Shown: positions 52,308-61,383, numbered from the stretch's first letter. The stretch: DNA of 64,000 nucleotides from Streptomyces sp. 1222.5 (GCF_900105245.1 NZ_FNSZ01000001.1:2480001-2544000), one strand, 5' to 3'. The notes: generated by a model not told the origin, from the sequence alone. A program made the numbers and translations.

Positions 52308-53213
52308 TCAGAACCCCGCAGGCACCCAGTCCGGCAGCGCCTCGGTCCGCTCCACCCACTCCGTGGGCGGCGTCCCCGCCTTCCCGGAGGCGAGCACCCC
52401 GCCCATGATCGCGCAGGTGGTGTCCACGTCCCCGCCCACCTGGGCGGTCGTCCAGAACGCCTTCTCGAAGTCACCGAGGCTCCGCGCGGCGGACCAGAGA
52501 GCGAAAGGAACCGTGTCGTGGGCGGTCGTGCGCCGGCCGCACCCCAGGACCGCCGCGACCGTACCCGCGTCGGCGTAGTCGAGCATGTCCCGAGCACGGC
52601 GGAGGCCCTGGCCGACCGCGCTCTTGGGCACCAGAGCGATGACACCGTCGAGCAGTGCGTCGGGCGTGGGCGGCCCGTCCGGCGAGCCGGCCAGCGCGGC
52701 GGCCGCGGCGACGGCCATGGCGCCGACCACGGCCTCCCGGTGCTGGTGCGTGGGGTAGGCCGAGATCTCGGCCTGGTGGGTCGCCTGCTCCGGATCGTCC
52801 GCGTACCAGGCGCCCAGCGGGGCGATGCGCATCGCCGCGCCGTTGCCCCAGGACCCCTGGCCGTTGAACAGCGCGGCGGCCAGCTCGCGCCAGTCCTCGC
52901 CCTCCCGGACGAGGCGCAGCAGCCGGTTGACGGCAGGGCCGTATCCCCGGTCGAAGTCGTGGTGCTCGGCGAAGGAGCGGGCCAGCGCGTCCTGGTCGAC
53001 GCGCTGGTGGGCGGCGAGGACGGCGACCACGGAGCAGGCCATCTCCGTGTCGTCCGTCCACTGCCAGGGGCCCGCCGGCAGCTCGCGGCGCTTCAGCAGG
53101 GGGTAGTTCGCCGGAACGAAGTACTGGGAGCCCAGGGCGTCCCCCACGGCCAGTCCGCGCAGGCTCGCCAGAGCGCGCTCGAGGCGCCCGAGAGAAGAGG
53201 AGTCAGCGGTCAT
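52308..53213 (-). CDS. ADP-ribosylglycohydrolase (DraG/ARH family)
   Basis: The 301-residue enzyme would remove ADP-ribose from modified proteins or nucleic acids. It has the family's metal-binding motifs 'GLAVGDALGSQY', 'WTDDTEMA' near residue 53, and 'VGGDVDTTCAIMGGVLA' near the C-terminus, with the usual all-helical pattern. ATG at 53213 has no strong ribosome binding site. Its promoter side faces an IS110 insertion about 110 bases upstream, beyond which lies a histidine phosphatase gene on the same strand. The two genes were probably adjacent before the insertion. Confidence 0.93.
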   Translation of the reverse strand: MTADSSSLGRLERALASLRGLAVGDALGSQYFVPANYPLLKRRELPAGPWQWTDDTEMACSVVAVLAAHQRVDQDALARSFAEHHDFDRGYGPAVNRLLRLVREGEDWRELAAALFNGQGSWGNGAAMRIAPLGAWYADDPEQATHQAEISAYPTHQHREAVVGAMAVAAAAALAGSPDGPPTPDALLDGVIALVPKSAVGQGLRRARDMLDYADAGTVAAVLGCGRRTTAHDTVPFALWSAARSLGDFEKAFWTTAQVGGDVDTTCAIMGGVLASGKAGTPPTEWVERTEALPDWVPAGF

Positions 53214-53588
53214 CGCACTGCCACTCTAATTCGTTGCTGACGGATCCAGCACCACAGGTGATGCGGCTGGGTCTGTTCGAGTACTGGGACCGCGACATCT
53301 TCTGCCACTCCGGCTGATGAAAGCCTCCGGATAGACAGGTGCATGGCCTGGTGCTTGCGGTGGTGGCGGTCGCGTGGACGCCGAGCGGACGTCTTCGTAC
53401 GACTTGGTCGATACGAGGCCTCCCCAGAGAACGGCGGCGCTCGGCGTCTTCGCGGCCGCCACCACCGCAGAGGGTTGTCGGGCCTGCGGGTGTCGTAGGG
53501 ACGCCTTGCAACTACCAGGCACCAGGTGCCTTATGCCAGAGCGGCGCCATGAGGCACCCGCAGCCCGTCAACCACTATCCGCATGATC

Positions 53589-53730
53589 ACTCGTTGGAGT
53601 TGGTGGTGCGAGCCCTCCGCACGGTGACCTCTTGATAGACGCGAGCCCGAGCTCCCGAGTAGACCGAGGCCCGTGGGGTGAGCTGGTGCCACGAACACGG
53701 CTGATGAGGTGTCGGACCAGTCCCTGGCGG
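53589..53730 (+). ncRNA. Putative IS110 bridge RNA
   Basis: IS110-group elements encode a bridge RNA in the end upstream of the transposase. Here the non-coding end contains ATGAGGTGTC (53704-53713), an exact 10-base copy of the element's right terminus (55054-55063), inside a stem CTGGT/ACCAG (53683-53687, 53716-53720). It also has CCTCCG (53614-53619) and CGGTGACC (53622-53629) matching the left and right genomic flanks, and GATAGAC (53634-53640), inside ACTCG/CGAGT (53589-53593, 53656-53660). The order target loop then donor loop fits known bridge RNAs. The ends are approximate. Confidence 0.5.
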
Positions 53731-53812
53731 CTGAGTCCTGGAATTAGGTCGCTGCGTGGCCCGCATGCGCTCGTGACCAGCGCAAACACCCGCACTATGG
53801 GGAGGGAACAAC

Positions 53813-55042
53813 TTGATCTACTGCGGTATCGACTGGGCCGAACGCCACCACGACGTCGCGTTGGTCGACGACACCGGGCAGTTACTCGCCAAGCGCCGTA
53901 TCACCGACGATGCTGCCGGCTACCAGCTGCTCCTGGACCTGCTCGCCGAGCACGGCGATACGGAAGAAGCCCCGGTCCCGATCGCGATCGAGACGTCCCG
54001 CGGCTTGCTGGTCGCCGTCCTGCGGACCGGGAAGCGCCAGGTCTTCGCGATCAACCCGATGGCCGCCGCGCGCTACCGCGACCGCCACTCTGTCTCCCGC
54101 AAGAAGTCCGACCCCGGCGACGCCCTGGTCCTGGCGAACATCCTCCGCACCGACATGCACGCCCACCGGCCCCTGCCGCAGGACAGCGACCTTGCCCGCG
54201 CCATCGCCGTCCTGGCCCGCGCTCAGCAGGACGCCACCTGGAACCGGCAGCAGCACTCCAACCAGCTCCGGTCCCTGCTGCGCGAGTACTACCCATCCGC
54301 CCTGGACGCCTTCGCCACCTGGCAGAACGGCCTCTGCCGTCCCGAGGCACGCGAACTGCTCAGGCTCGCCCCCACGCCCTCCCGCGCCGAGCGGCTGAGC
54401 CGAACGCAGATCCAGGCCGCACTCAAGCGGGCCGGCCGCAAACGTGGCATCGAGGCCGAGGCCGACCGGATCCGCGAGGTCTTCCGCGCCGAGTGGGCCC
54501 ACCAGCCGCCGCTGGTCGAGGACGCGCTCGGCAAGCAGATGCTCGCCCTCCTGGGCCAGCTGGAAGCCGCCTGCACCGCCGCCGACGACCTCGCCACGGC
54601 GGTGGAGGAAGCTTTCCCTCAGCACCCGGACGCTGAAGTCATCCTCAGCTTCCCCGGACTCGGCGTCCAGCTCGGCGCCCGGGTGCTGGCCGAGATCGGC
54701 GACGACCGAAAGCGGTTCGCCGACGCCCGCGGCCTTAAGGCCTACGCTGGCTCCTCGCCCATCACCAGGGCCTCCGGCAAGAAGTCGAGCATCATCCGGC
54801 GGAGGGTGAAGAACGACCGTCTCAACCACGCCGGCTATCTGTGGGCCTTCGCGGCCCCCAACGGATCCCCCGGGGCCAAGGCCCACTACCGGCGCCGACG
54901 CGACATCCACGGAGACTGGCACGCGGCCGCCCTGCGCAACCTCTTCAACCGCATGATCGGCCAGCTCTACCGCTGCCTGCAGGAACACGAGCTGTTCGAT
55001 GAACAAACAGCCTTCCCCACCCAGCTCGCCACCGCCGCTTGA
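53813..55042 (+). CDS. IS110-family transposase (DEDD recombinase)
   Basis: The 409-residue transposase has an N-terminal RuvC-like DEDD domain: Asp in 'CGIDWAERHHDVALVD', Glu in 'PIAIETSRG', and two Asp in 'KKSDPGDALVLANIL'. A coiled-coil part is followed by a C-terminal transposase_20 domain with 'LSFPGLGVQLGARVLAEIGD' and 'AYAGSSPITRASGKK', which bears the likely catalytic Ser. The length fits IS110 (about 400). The start is TTG at 53813 behind GGGGAGGGA. The gene is complete with no frameshift, so the element may be active. Confidence 0.95.
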   Translation: MIYCGIDWAERHHDVALVDDTGQLLAKRRITDDAAGYQLLLDLLAEHGDTEEAPVPIAIETSRGLLVAVLRTGKRQVFAINPMAAARYRDRHSVSRKKSDPGDALVLANILRTDMHAHRPLPQDSDLARAIAVLARAQQDATWNRQQHSNQLRSLLREYYPSALDAFATWQNGLCRPEARELLRLAPTPSRAERLSRTQIQAALKRAGRKRGIEAEADRIREVFRAEWAHQPPLVEDALGKQMLALLGQLEAACTAADDLATAVEEAFPQHPDAEVILSFPGLGVQLGARVLAEIGDDRKRFADARGLKAYAGSSPITRASGKKSSIIRRRVKNDRLNHAGYLWAFAAPNGSPGAKAHYRRRRDIHGDWHAAALRNLFNRMIGQLYRCLQEHELFDEQTAFPTQLATAA

Positions 55043-55062
55043 CTCTTAGCTTCATGAGGTGT

Positions 55063-55722
55063 CTATCCGGTGACCCAGTACGGCACCGGCTCCCGCCAGC
55101 GCTCGAAGGGCCTGTCGAGTGTGTACCTGCCGTCCTCCCCGAGAACGAGCATCCGCATCTCGGCGTTCCCGGGATTCGACAGGGACTCGAATTCCGCCAC
55201 CGTCCAGTGGAACCAGCGCATGCAGAACAGCCGCATAGCGAGCCCGTGGGTCACCAGGAGGACGTTGGGCGGATGGTCCGGGTCCTCGAAGCTGCGGAAG
55301 AGGCTCTCCAGGAAGCCTCCGACCCGGTCGTACACGTCGGCGCCGGACTCCCCCTGCGGGAACCGGAAGAAGAAGTGGCCGTAGGCGTCGCGGTAGGCCT
55401 TCTGGAGGCGTACGTCGTCGCGGTCCTGCCAGTTGCCCCAGTCCTGCTCACGCAGCCTGGGTTCCTCACGCACCCGTATGCGGTCGGGGTCCAGGTGGAA
55501 GGCATCGAGCGTGTCGTGCGTACGGCGGTACGGAGAGACGTACACGCTCACGCGCTCCTGGCCGAAGATTTCCCGGAGCGCCTTTCCGGTCTCCTCGGCC
55601 TGTCGCCGGCCGCGCTCGGTCAGCGCGAGCGCGTGGTCGGGTTCGCGTTCGTACACGGAGTCGTCAATGTTGCCGGTTGACTCGCCGTGCCGGACAAGGA
55701 CGATGCGCCGTGGTCGTGCCAT
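55063..55722 (-). CDS. Histidine phosphatase family protein (phosphoglycerate-mutase-like)
   Basis: The 219-residue protein has the catalytic RHGES motif at residues 11-15, Arg in 'SPYRRTHDTL', Glu in 'REQDWGNW' and the second His in 'LLVTHGLAMRLF'. It belongs to the branch of phosphatases rather than true glycolytic mutases, because of its length and lack of the dPGM insert. The substrate is unknown. It ends 'PYWVTG' at a TAG that lies on the junction with the IS110 element, yet this is the usual length for Streptomyces homologues, so the protein is probably intact. Confidence 0.92.
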   Translation of the reverse strand: MARPRRIVLVRHGESTGNIDDSVYEREPDHALALTERGRRQAEETGKALREIFGQERVSVYVSPYRRTHDTLDAFHLDPDRIRVREEPRLREQDWGNWQDRDDVRLQKAYRDAYGHFFFRFPQGESGADVYDRVGGFLESLFRSFEDPDHPPNVLLVTHGLAMRLFCMRWFHWTVAEFESLSNPGNAEMRMLVLGEDGRYTLDRPFERWREPVPYWVTG

Positions 55723-55874
55723 GCCAAAACCCTAGATCGAGTGGGAGGGAGTCATGCACTCGTACCGGCCCCGTACGGCGCAGATCACACGATTTTCTCG
55801 TCCGAGGCCGTCACAGGGCAGTGCTACGGCGACCCGGACAGTGCATTTGTCTTCCGGACCTTCTCCCCTCGCAC

Positions 55875-56480
55875 TCAGACCGTCCAGGACGGTTCCAGCT
55901 CCACGATGTCACCCGACAGCGCCGCTATGTCCGCCTCCGTCTGGGCGCGCAGGGCCAGGCGCTCCACCCGCTCGGTGCGGTACTTGCCGTGCTCGGCCGC
56001 CGACCGCCACATCGACAGGATCATGAACTCCTGTGCGGGCGCCTCGGCGAACATGCCGCGGATCATGCCCGGCGAACCGGCCATCGCGGGATTCCAGACC
56101 TTCTCCTGCATGAGCGTGAAGTGCTCGACCCGCTCTTCGTTCACCCGGCACAGGGCCACCCGGATCAGATCGGCGTCGGTGAACCGCGGCTCGAAGCCCG
56201 TCTTCACATCGAAGCGGTACTCGAACAGCTTGACCTGCGGATCCGTGAACGAGCCGGACTGGGCGGACGCCAGGCGGTCGTGGGAGCGGGCCATGAAGGA
56301 GTCGTAGAAGGCACGGCTTTCCCAGAAGGCGAAGATGTGCGCCACGCCCTGCCGCTGCCGGCTCCAGCCTCCGCCCTGTCCCCGAAAACCCGGCTCCCCC
56401 AGAAGCCCCGCCCATTTCCGCTGCCCGCGCTCGAAGCCGCGGCGGTCCACCACGGTGCAGCGAATCCACTTGACCAGCAC
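55875..56480 (-). CDS. YdbC-like DUF4937 family protein
   Basis: The 201-residue protein has two antibiotic-monooxygenase-like (ferredoxin-like) halves. The first ends 'VAHIFAFWESRAFYDSFMARSHDRLA' and the second has 'RVEHFTLMQEKVWNPAMAGSPGMIRGMF' with 'FMILSMWRSAAEHGKYRTERVERLA'. I recognise it as the DUF4937/YdbC family; its function is not known. GTG at 56480 (MLVKWIRC) is the usual start of the family; the ribosome binding site is weak. It is divergent from the TerD gene. Confidence 0.85.
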   Translation of the reverse strand: MLVKWIRCTVVDRRGFERGQRKWAGLLGEPGFRGQGGGWSRQRQGVAHIFAFWESRAFYDSFMARSHDRLASAQSGSFTDPQVKLFEYRFDVKTGFEPRFTDADLIRVALCRVNEERVEHFTLMQEKVWNPAMAGSPGMIRGMFAEAPAQEFMILSMWRSAAEHGKYRTERVERLALRAQTEADIAALSGDIVELEPSWTV

Positions 56481-56632
56481 CGCGCCATCGTAAGGCCAGC
56501 GGACGTGGCGCCGGTCACGCTCCGGCCGAGATCGCCCGCGCATACGCACCCGCGCGCATGGCACGATGGACAAGATGCCCTGACTCCGCGGGAGTTGGGA
56601 GGAGAAGATCTTCAGGGGGGAAGGAACGCCCG

Positions 56633-57166
56633 GTGACCGGCTTCAGCAAGGGAATCCGCAAGATCGAGGTCGCGCTCAAGTGGGACCCCAGTCCGACGGG
56701 TCAGCCGCCCACCGATCTCGACATCGTCGCCGGGACCTTCGAGTCGGGCGACGCGTACGGCACTCCGGCCTATCTGGTGCACTTCGACAGCCGCTCGCCG
56801 GACGGCACCATCTACCTCGACCGGGACAGCAAGGACGGCAAGGGCTTCGGCTGGGACGAGGCCATGACGCTCGAACTCGACCGCCTCGGCGACCGCTTCG
56901 CGCGCGTGGTGGTCGGCGTCGTCATCCAGCAGCAGCTCGCGCACCGGACGTTCGCCGACGTCCTGGGTCCGGCCATGCGGATCCGCGAGGGCTACACCGT
57001 CCTCGCCGAGGACGACTTCGGCTCGGTCCCGGATGCCACGGCGGCGGTGATCGCCGAGTTCGTCCGGGACGGATCGGGCGAGTGGACGTTCCACGGCGGG
57101 GTCCACGGCTTCGACGAGGACCCCGCGGGCTTCAGCCGGGTCATGGGCAGGTCACACCGTTCCTGA
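56633..57166 (+). CDS. TerD family protein
   Basis: The 177-residue protein has a TerD-type beta-sandwich with 'KIEVALKWDPSPTGQPPTDLDIVAG', 'VHFDSRSPDGTIYLDRDSKDGKGFGWDEAMTLELDRL' and an acidic pattern for Ca binding. TerD proteins are linked to tellurite resistance, phage defence and, in Streptomyces, to calcium and development; the role here is unknown. GTG at 56633 follows GGGGGGAAGGA. Several acidic residues of the double Ca site are kept (DLD, DRDSKDGK). It is monocistronic, with a very strong palindromic terminator behind it. Confidence 0.9.
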   Translation: MTGFSKGIRKIEVALKWDPSPTGQPPTDLDIVAGTFESGDAYGTPAYLVHFDSRSPDGTIYLDRDSKDGKGFGWDEAMTLELDRLGDRFARVVVGVVIQQQLAHRTFADVLGPAMRIREGYTVLAEDDFGSVPDATAAVIAEFVRDGSGEWTFHGGVHGFDEDPAGFSRVMGRSHRS

Positions 57167-57192
57167 GAACCGCCCGGCACGCACCCGCACAG

Positions 57193-57230
57193 AAGCAAGG
57201 GGCGCCGGCACGTGCCGGCGCCCCTTGCTT
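57193..57230. terminator. Bidirectional terminator between terD-like gene and nrdJ
   Basis: This is a 38-base perfect palindrome with 19-base arms (57193-57211 and 57212-57230) between convergent genes. The arms end in AAGC/GCTT, which gives a short U run on both strands. Confidence 0.9.
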
Positions 57231-57259
57231 CAGGACCCCCTACGGAGGTCCGTCAGTCG

Positions 57260-60154
57260 TCAGCTGCAGCCGCTGGTCGAGCCGCAGCCCTCGCAGATGT
57301 AGCAGGAACCGGCCCGCTGCATCTTCGTACCGCAGGAGAAGCAGAGCGGAGCGTCCGCCTGGATGCCCAGCTGCATCTCCACCAGCTCGGCGCTGGTGTG
57401 CGCCTGCTTCGGAGCGGGCTTGGCCACCTCGGCCTCGGCCTTCGGCACGGCGACCGCCTTCAGCTCCTGGGCGCGCGGCGCCGACTGGGCCAGGCCCTCG
57501 ACGTCGATCTCGTCGTCGGCCGGCTCGTAGGAGCCGGTCTCCAGGTGACGCTGGCGCTCCTCGGCGGAGTGGATGCCGAGCGCGGAACGGGTCTCGAAGG
57601 GCAGGAAGTCCAGCGCCAGGCGGCGGAAGATGTAGTCGACGATCGACTGCGCCATCCGCACGTCCGGGTCGTCCGTCATGCCGGCCGGCTCGAAGCGCAT
57701 GTTGGTGAACTTCGAGACGTACGTCTCCAGCGGCACGCCGTACTGCAGACCGACCGAGACGGCGATGGAGAAGGCGTCCATCATGCCCGCCAGGGTGGAG
57801 CCCTGCTTGGACATCTTCAGGAAGACCTCGCCGAGTCCGTCGTCCGGGTAGGAGTTGGCGGTCATGTAGCCCTCGGCACCGCCGACCGTGAAGGACGTGG
57901 TGATACCGGGGCGGCCCTTCGGGAGGCGCTTGCGGACCGGGCGGTACTCGACCACCTTCTCGACCGCGGCACGGATCGTGTCCTCGGCCTTCTCGGTGAT
58001 CTCGGCCTTCTCGTCCTCCTTCTTCTTGGCGGAGAGCGGCTGGCCGACCTTGCAGTTGTCGCGGTAGATCGCGAGCGCCTTGACGCCGAGCTTCCAGGCC
58101 TCGTAGTAGATCTCCTCGACCTCCTCGACGGTCGCCGTCTCCGGCATGTTGACCGTCTTGGAGATGGCACCGGAGATCCAGGGCTGGATCGCGGCCATCA
58201 TGCGGACGTGACCCATCGGGGAGATGGCGCGCTCGCCCATGGCGCAGTCGAACACCTCGTAGTGCGCCGGCTTGAGACCGGGGGCGTCGATCACATTGCC
58301 GTTCTCGGCGATGTGGGCGACGATCGCCTCGATCTGCTCCTCCTGGTAGCCCAGGCGGCGCAGGGCCTGCGGGACGGTGCCGTTGACGATCTGCATCGAG
58401 CCGCCGCCGACGAGCTTCTTGAACTTCACCAGGGCGAGGTCGGGCTCGACACCGGTGGTGTCGCAGGACATCGCGAGACCGATGGTGCCGGTCGGGGCGA
58501 GCACGGACGCCTGGGAGTTACGGAAACCGTTCTTCTCACCGAGGTGCAGCACGTCCTGCCAGGCCTCCGTGGCGGCGGCCCACACCGGGGTGTCCAGGTC
58601 GTCCATGCGGACGGCCGTGCCGTTGGCGTCGGAGTGCTGCTTCATGACGCGCTTGTGGGCGTCGGCGTTGCGGGCGTAGCCGTCGTACGGGCCGACGACC
58701 GAGGCCAGTTCGGCGGAGCGGCGGTAGGCCGTACCCGTCATCAGGGAGGTGATGGCGCCGGCGAGGGCACGGCCGCCGTCGGAGTCGTACGCGTGGCCGG
58801 TCGCCATCAGCAGGGCGCCGAGGTTGGCGTAGCCGATGCCGAGCTGGCGGAACGCGCGCGTGTTCTCGCCGATCTTCTGGGTCGGGAAGTCCGCGAAGCA
58901 GATCGAGATGTCCATCGCGGTGATGACCAGCTCGACGACCTTCTGGAAACGCTCGGTCTCGAAGGACTGGCTGCCCTTGCCGTCGTCCTTGAGGAACTTC
59001 ATCAGGTTCAGCGAGGCCAGGTTGCAGGACGTGTTGTCCAGGTGCATGTACTCGCTGCACGGGTTCGACGCGGTGATCCGGCCGGACTCGGGGCAGGTGT
59101 GCCAGTTGTTGATGGTGTCGTCGTACTGGATGCCCGGGTCGGCGCAGGCCCACGCGGCCTCGGCGATCTTGCGGAAGAGCGCCTTGGCGTCGACCTCCTC
59201 GATGACCTCACCGGTCATGCGGGCACGCAGACCGAAGTCGGTGCCCTTCTCGACCGCGGTCATGAACTCGTCGTTCACGCGGACCGAGTTGTTGGCGTTC
59301 TGGTACTGGACGGACGTGATGTCGTCGCCGCCCAGGTCCATGTCGAAGCCCGCGTCGCGCAGGACGCGGATCTTCTCCTCCTCGCTGACCTTCGTCTGGA
59401 TGAAGTCCTCGATGTCGGGGTGGTCGACGTCGAGCACGACCATCTTGGCGGCACGGCGGGTGGCGCCACCGGACTTGATGGTGCCGGCGGAGGCGTCGGC
59501 GCCACGCATGAAGGAGACGGGGCCGGAGGCGTTGCCGCCGGAGGAGAGCAGCTCCTTGGAGGAGCGGATGCGGGAGAGGTTCAGGCCGGCGCCGGAGCCG
59601 CCCTTGAAGATCATGCCCTCTTCCTTGTACCAGTCGAGGATCGACTCCATGGAGTCGTCGACGGACAGGATGAAGCAGGCGGAGACCTGCTGGGGCTGCG
59701 GGGTGCCCACGTTGAACCAGACGGGGCTGTTGAAGCTGAAGATCTGGTGCAGGAGGGCGTACGCCAGCTCGTGCTCGAAGATCTCGGCGTCGGCGGGCGA
59801 CGCGAAGTACTTGAAGTCCTCGCCGGCCTTCCGGTACGTCTTCACGATGCGGTCGATCAGCTGCCTGAGGCTGACCTCGCGCTGCGGGGTGCCCACGGCA
59901 CCCCGGAAGTACTTGCTGGTGACGATGTTGACCGCGTTCACCGACCAGAAGTCGGGGAACTCGACGCCACGCTGCTCGAAGTTGACCGAGCCGTCGCGCC
60001 AGTTGGTCATGACGACGTCACGGCGCTCCCAGGCCACCTCGTCGTACGGGTGCACGCCGGGGGTGGTGTGGATGCGCTCGATACGCAGGCCCTTCGTGGC
60101 CTTGGTGCCCTTGGCTCGGGAACCTCGTGCCGGACCGCTCGCCGTCTCTGTCAT
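57260..60154 (-). CDS. nrdJ: Vitamin B12-dependent (class II) ribonucleotide reductase
   Basis: The 964-residue enzyme makes deoxyribonucleotides using adenosylcobalamin. It shows 'FNSPVWFNVG', 'SACFILSVDDSM', 'GGSGAGLNLSRIRS', the active-site 'ASNPCSEYMHLDNTSCNLASLNL', a B12-type barrel, and a C-terminal redox/zinc tail 'CFSCGTKMQRAGSCYICEGCGSTSGCS' that regenerates the active-site disulphide. It is downstream of nrdR on the same strand and both are controlled by NrdR boxes. Streptomyces also has a class Ia enzyme elsewhere, so this one serves growth with B12. Confidence 0.97.
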   Translation of the reverse strand: MTETASGPARGSRAKGTKATKGLRIERIHTTPGVHPYDEVAWERRDVVMTNWRDGSVNFEQRGVEFPDFWSVNAVNIVTSKYFRGAVGTPQREVSLRQLIDRIVKTYRKAGEDFKYFASPADAEIFEHELAYALLHQIFSFNSPVWFNVGTPQPQQVSACFILSVDDSMESILDWYKEEGMIFKGGSGAGLNLSRIRSSKELLSSGGNASGPVSFMRGADASAGTIKSGGATRRAAKMVVLDVDHPDIEDFIQTKVSEEEKIRVLRDAGFDMDLGGDDITSVQYQNANNSVRVNDEFMTAVEKGTDFGLRARMTGEVIEEVDAKALFRKIAEAAWACADPGIQYDDTINNWHTCPESGRITASNPCSEYMHLDNTSCNLASLNLMKFLKDDGKGSQSFETERFQKVVELVITAMDISICFADFPTQKIGENTRAFRQLGIGYANLGALLMATGHAYDSDGGRALAGAITSLMTGTAYRRSAELASVVGPYDGYARNADAHKRVMKQHSDANGTAVRMDDLDTPVWAAATEAWQDVLHLGEKNGFRNSQASVLAPTGTIGLAMSCDTTGVEPDLALVKFKKLVGGGSMQIVNGTVPQALRRLGYQEEQIEAIVAHIAENGNVIDAPGLKPAHYEVFDCAMGERAISPMGHVRMMAAIQPWISGAISKTVNMPETATVEEVEEIYYEAWKLGVKALAIYRDNCKVGQPLSAKKKEDEKAEITEKAEDTIRAAVEKVVEYRPVRKRLPKGRPGITTSFTVGGAEGYMTANSYPDDGLGEVFLKMSKQGSTLAGMMDAFSIAVSVGLQYGVPLETYVSKFTNMRFEPAGMTDDPDVRMAQSIVDYIFRRLALDFLPFETRSALGIHSAEERQRHLETGSYEPADDEIDVEGLAQSAPRAQELKAVAVPKAEAEVAKPAPKQAHTSAELVEMQLGIQADAPLCFSCGTKMQRAGSCYICEGCGSTSGCS

Positions 60155-60321
60155 GCCGCCTCCCTTATACGGGCAAAAAACGCCCTGAAGTGCCCCGTTT
60201 GTTCCCGTGGCACGGTGTTCTGTCTTGTGTCGCGGGCATCCTCAGCTGCCGCCCGCAACAGGTCTTGGGTCGCCGCCTTCCGGCCGGAACCCGGGTCTCC
60301 TCCCGGCTTCCGGCCCGCCGG

Positions 60322-60870
60322 TCAGTCGGCGGCGTCGGCGGGCACGGGGACGTGAGTCGTCCCGCCGCGCCCGCGATCGTCTTCCTGGCTCCCCGCCCGC
60401 GCGTCGCCGTCCGCGGCGGGGTCCCGCGTCGCCTCCCTCAGCTCCGCGATGGCGGCCTCGAAGTCGTCGAGCGAGTCGAACGCCCGATAGACCGAGGCGA
60501 ATCGCAGATATGCGACGAGGTCGAGTTCCTGCAACGGGCCGAGTATGGCCAGACCCACGTCGTGGGTGGTCAGCTCGGCGCTTCCGGTGGCCCGCACCGC
60601 CTCCTCGACCCGCTGGCCGAGCTGGGCGAGTGCGTCCTCGGTGACAGGCCGTCCCTGGCATGCCTTGCGCACGCCGTTGATGACCTTGGTGCGACTGAAG
60701 GGCTCGGTGACTCCGGACCGCTTCACCACCATGAGCGAGCACGTCTCCACGGTCGTGAAACGACGGGAGCAGTCGGGGCACTGGCGGCGCCTGCGGATCG
60801 ACGTGCCGTCGTCGGTCGTACGACTGTCGACCACACGGCTGTCGGGGTGCCTGCAGAAGGGACAGTGCAT
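60322..60870 (-). CDS. nrdR: NrdR transcriptional repressor of ribonucleotide reductase genes
   Basis: The 182-residue repressor has the N-terminal zinc ribbon MHCPFC...CPDCSRRF (four Cys) and an ATP-cone ('[46 protein letters not shown]'). It reads dATP/ATP levels. The last 35 residues are an acidic, Pro-rich extension typical of Streptomyces. ATG at 60870 (MHCPF) is chosen over TTG at 60879. nrdJ starts 167 bases downstream, so the two are likely co-transcribed. Two NrdR boxes lie 109-152 bases upstream. Confidence 0.96.
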   Translation of the reverse strand: MHCPFCRHPDSRVVDSRTTDDGTSIRRRRQCPDCSRRFTTVETCSLMVVKRSGVTEPFSRTKVINGVRKACQGRPVTEDALAQLGQRVEEAVRATGSAELTTHDVGLAILGPLQELDLVAYLRFASVYRAFDSLDDFEAAIAELREATRDPAADGDARAGSQEDDRGRGGTTHVPVPADAAD

Positions 60871-60978
60871 GATCTCCAACCCTCCTCACAGCAGACTCAA
60901 AAGCCTCGTCAGACCCCATGGGCCCCGCGAAGCAGCCCTAAGCATAGGCGATCGCGGAGCCTTCTCAGACCCGGGGGA

Positions 60979-61022
60979 CCACAACTTGTGGGCTGCTGTA
61001 GCCATCCAACCACTAGATGTGG
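60979..61022 (-). promoter_or_regulatory. Two NrdR boxes upstream of nrdRJ
   Basis: CCACAACTTGTGG (60979-60991) and CCACTAGATGTGG (61010-61022) match the NrdR box pattern (ACACWATATATWGTGT-like palindromes). Their centres are 31 bases apart, three helical turns, which is the spacing known for NrdR pairs. Confidence 0.88.
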
Positions 61023-61383
61023 GGCTTGGCTCATACACAGAGGCAGACTCGCGTGTCGTGGGAGGGGAGCCGGCCACGCGCACGCGTCCGGCCCTGGTCG
61101 CGGGTACCCGCCGGCGACTCACCCGAACACGCGGACGCAGCACCGTATCTCTGTGGTGCTTACGGAGATACCGTGGGCGCCGCACGGAGGACGCGTGGGA
61201 CTCCGGCACAGAACGGGCCCGGGTCCCGGTCGACGAGGTTCCGGATGGCAGACTGGGGCACGGCTCACGAGGCCGGGATCCCGGCGGTGAACAGTACAAC
61301 AATGGGCGCTTCTACCCGTCGGGTACCGCGTTAGCCATACACCCAGGCACGTGATCGCGTCAGGTGAACCTCACTTTTTCACT

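Larger units (their letters stand above)
53325..55066 (+). mobile_element. IS110-family insertion sequence (about 1.74 kb)
   Basis: The element holds one DEDD transposase gene and a long 5' non-coding end of about 485 bases. The outer sequences are CCGGATAGACA (53327-53337) and its inverse TGTCTATCCGG (55060-55070). Two readings of the ends are possible. Either the ends share a CT core (53325-53326 and 55063-55064), as is common in IS110 elements, or the ends are ATAGACA inverted repeats flanked by a TCCGG repeat (53326-53330 and 55066-55070). It sits at the stop codon of the histidine phosphatase gene. Codon use and GC are close to the host's. Confidence 0.8.

Noticed and set aside
53226..53522. 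Short minus-strand frame over the left end of the IS110 element
   Set aside because: It crosses the element boundary, has atypical codons including TTA, and resembles nothing; considered only as a possible old phosphatase tail.
57212..60355. Very long open frame (over 1000 codons) on the plus strand opposite nrdJ
   Set aside because: It is the antisense shadow of nrdJ, with repetitive Val/Asp/Gly/Leu composition and no domain; nrdJ itself is unmistakable.
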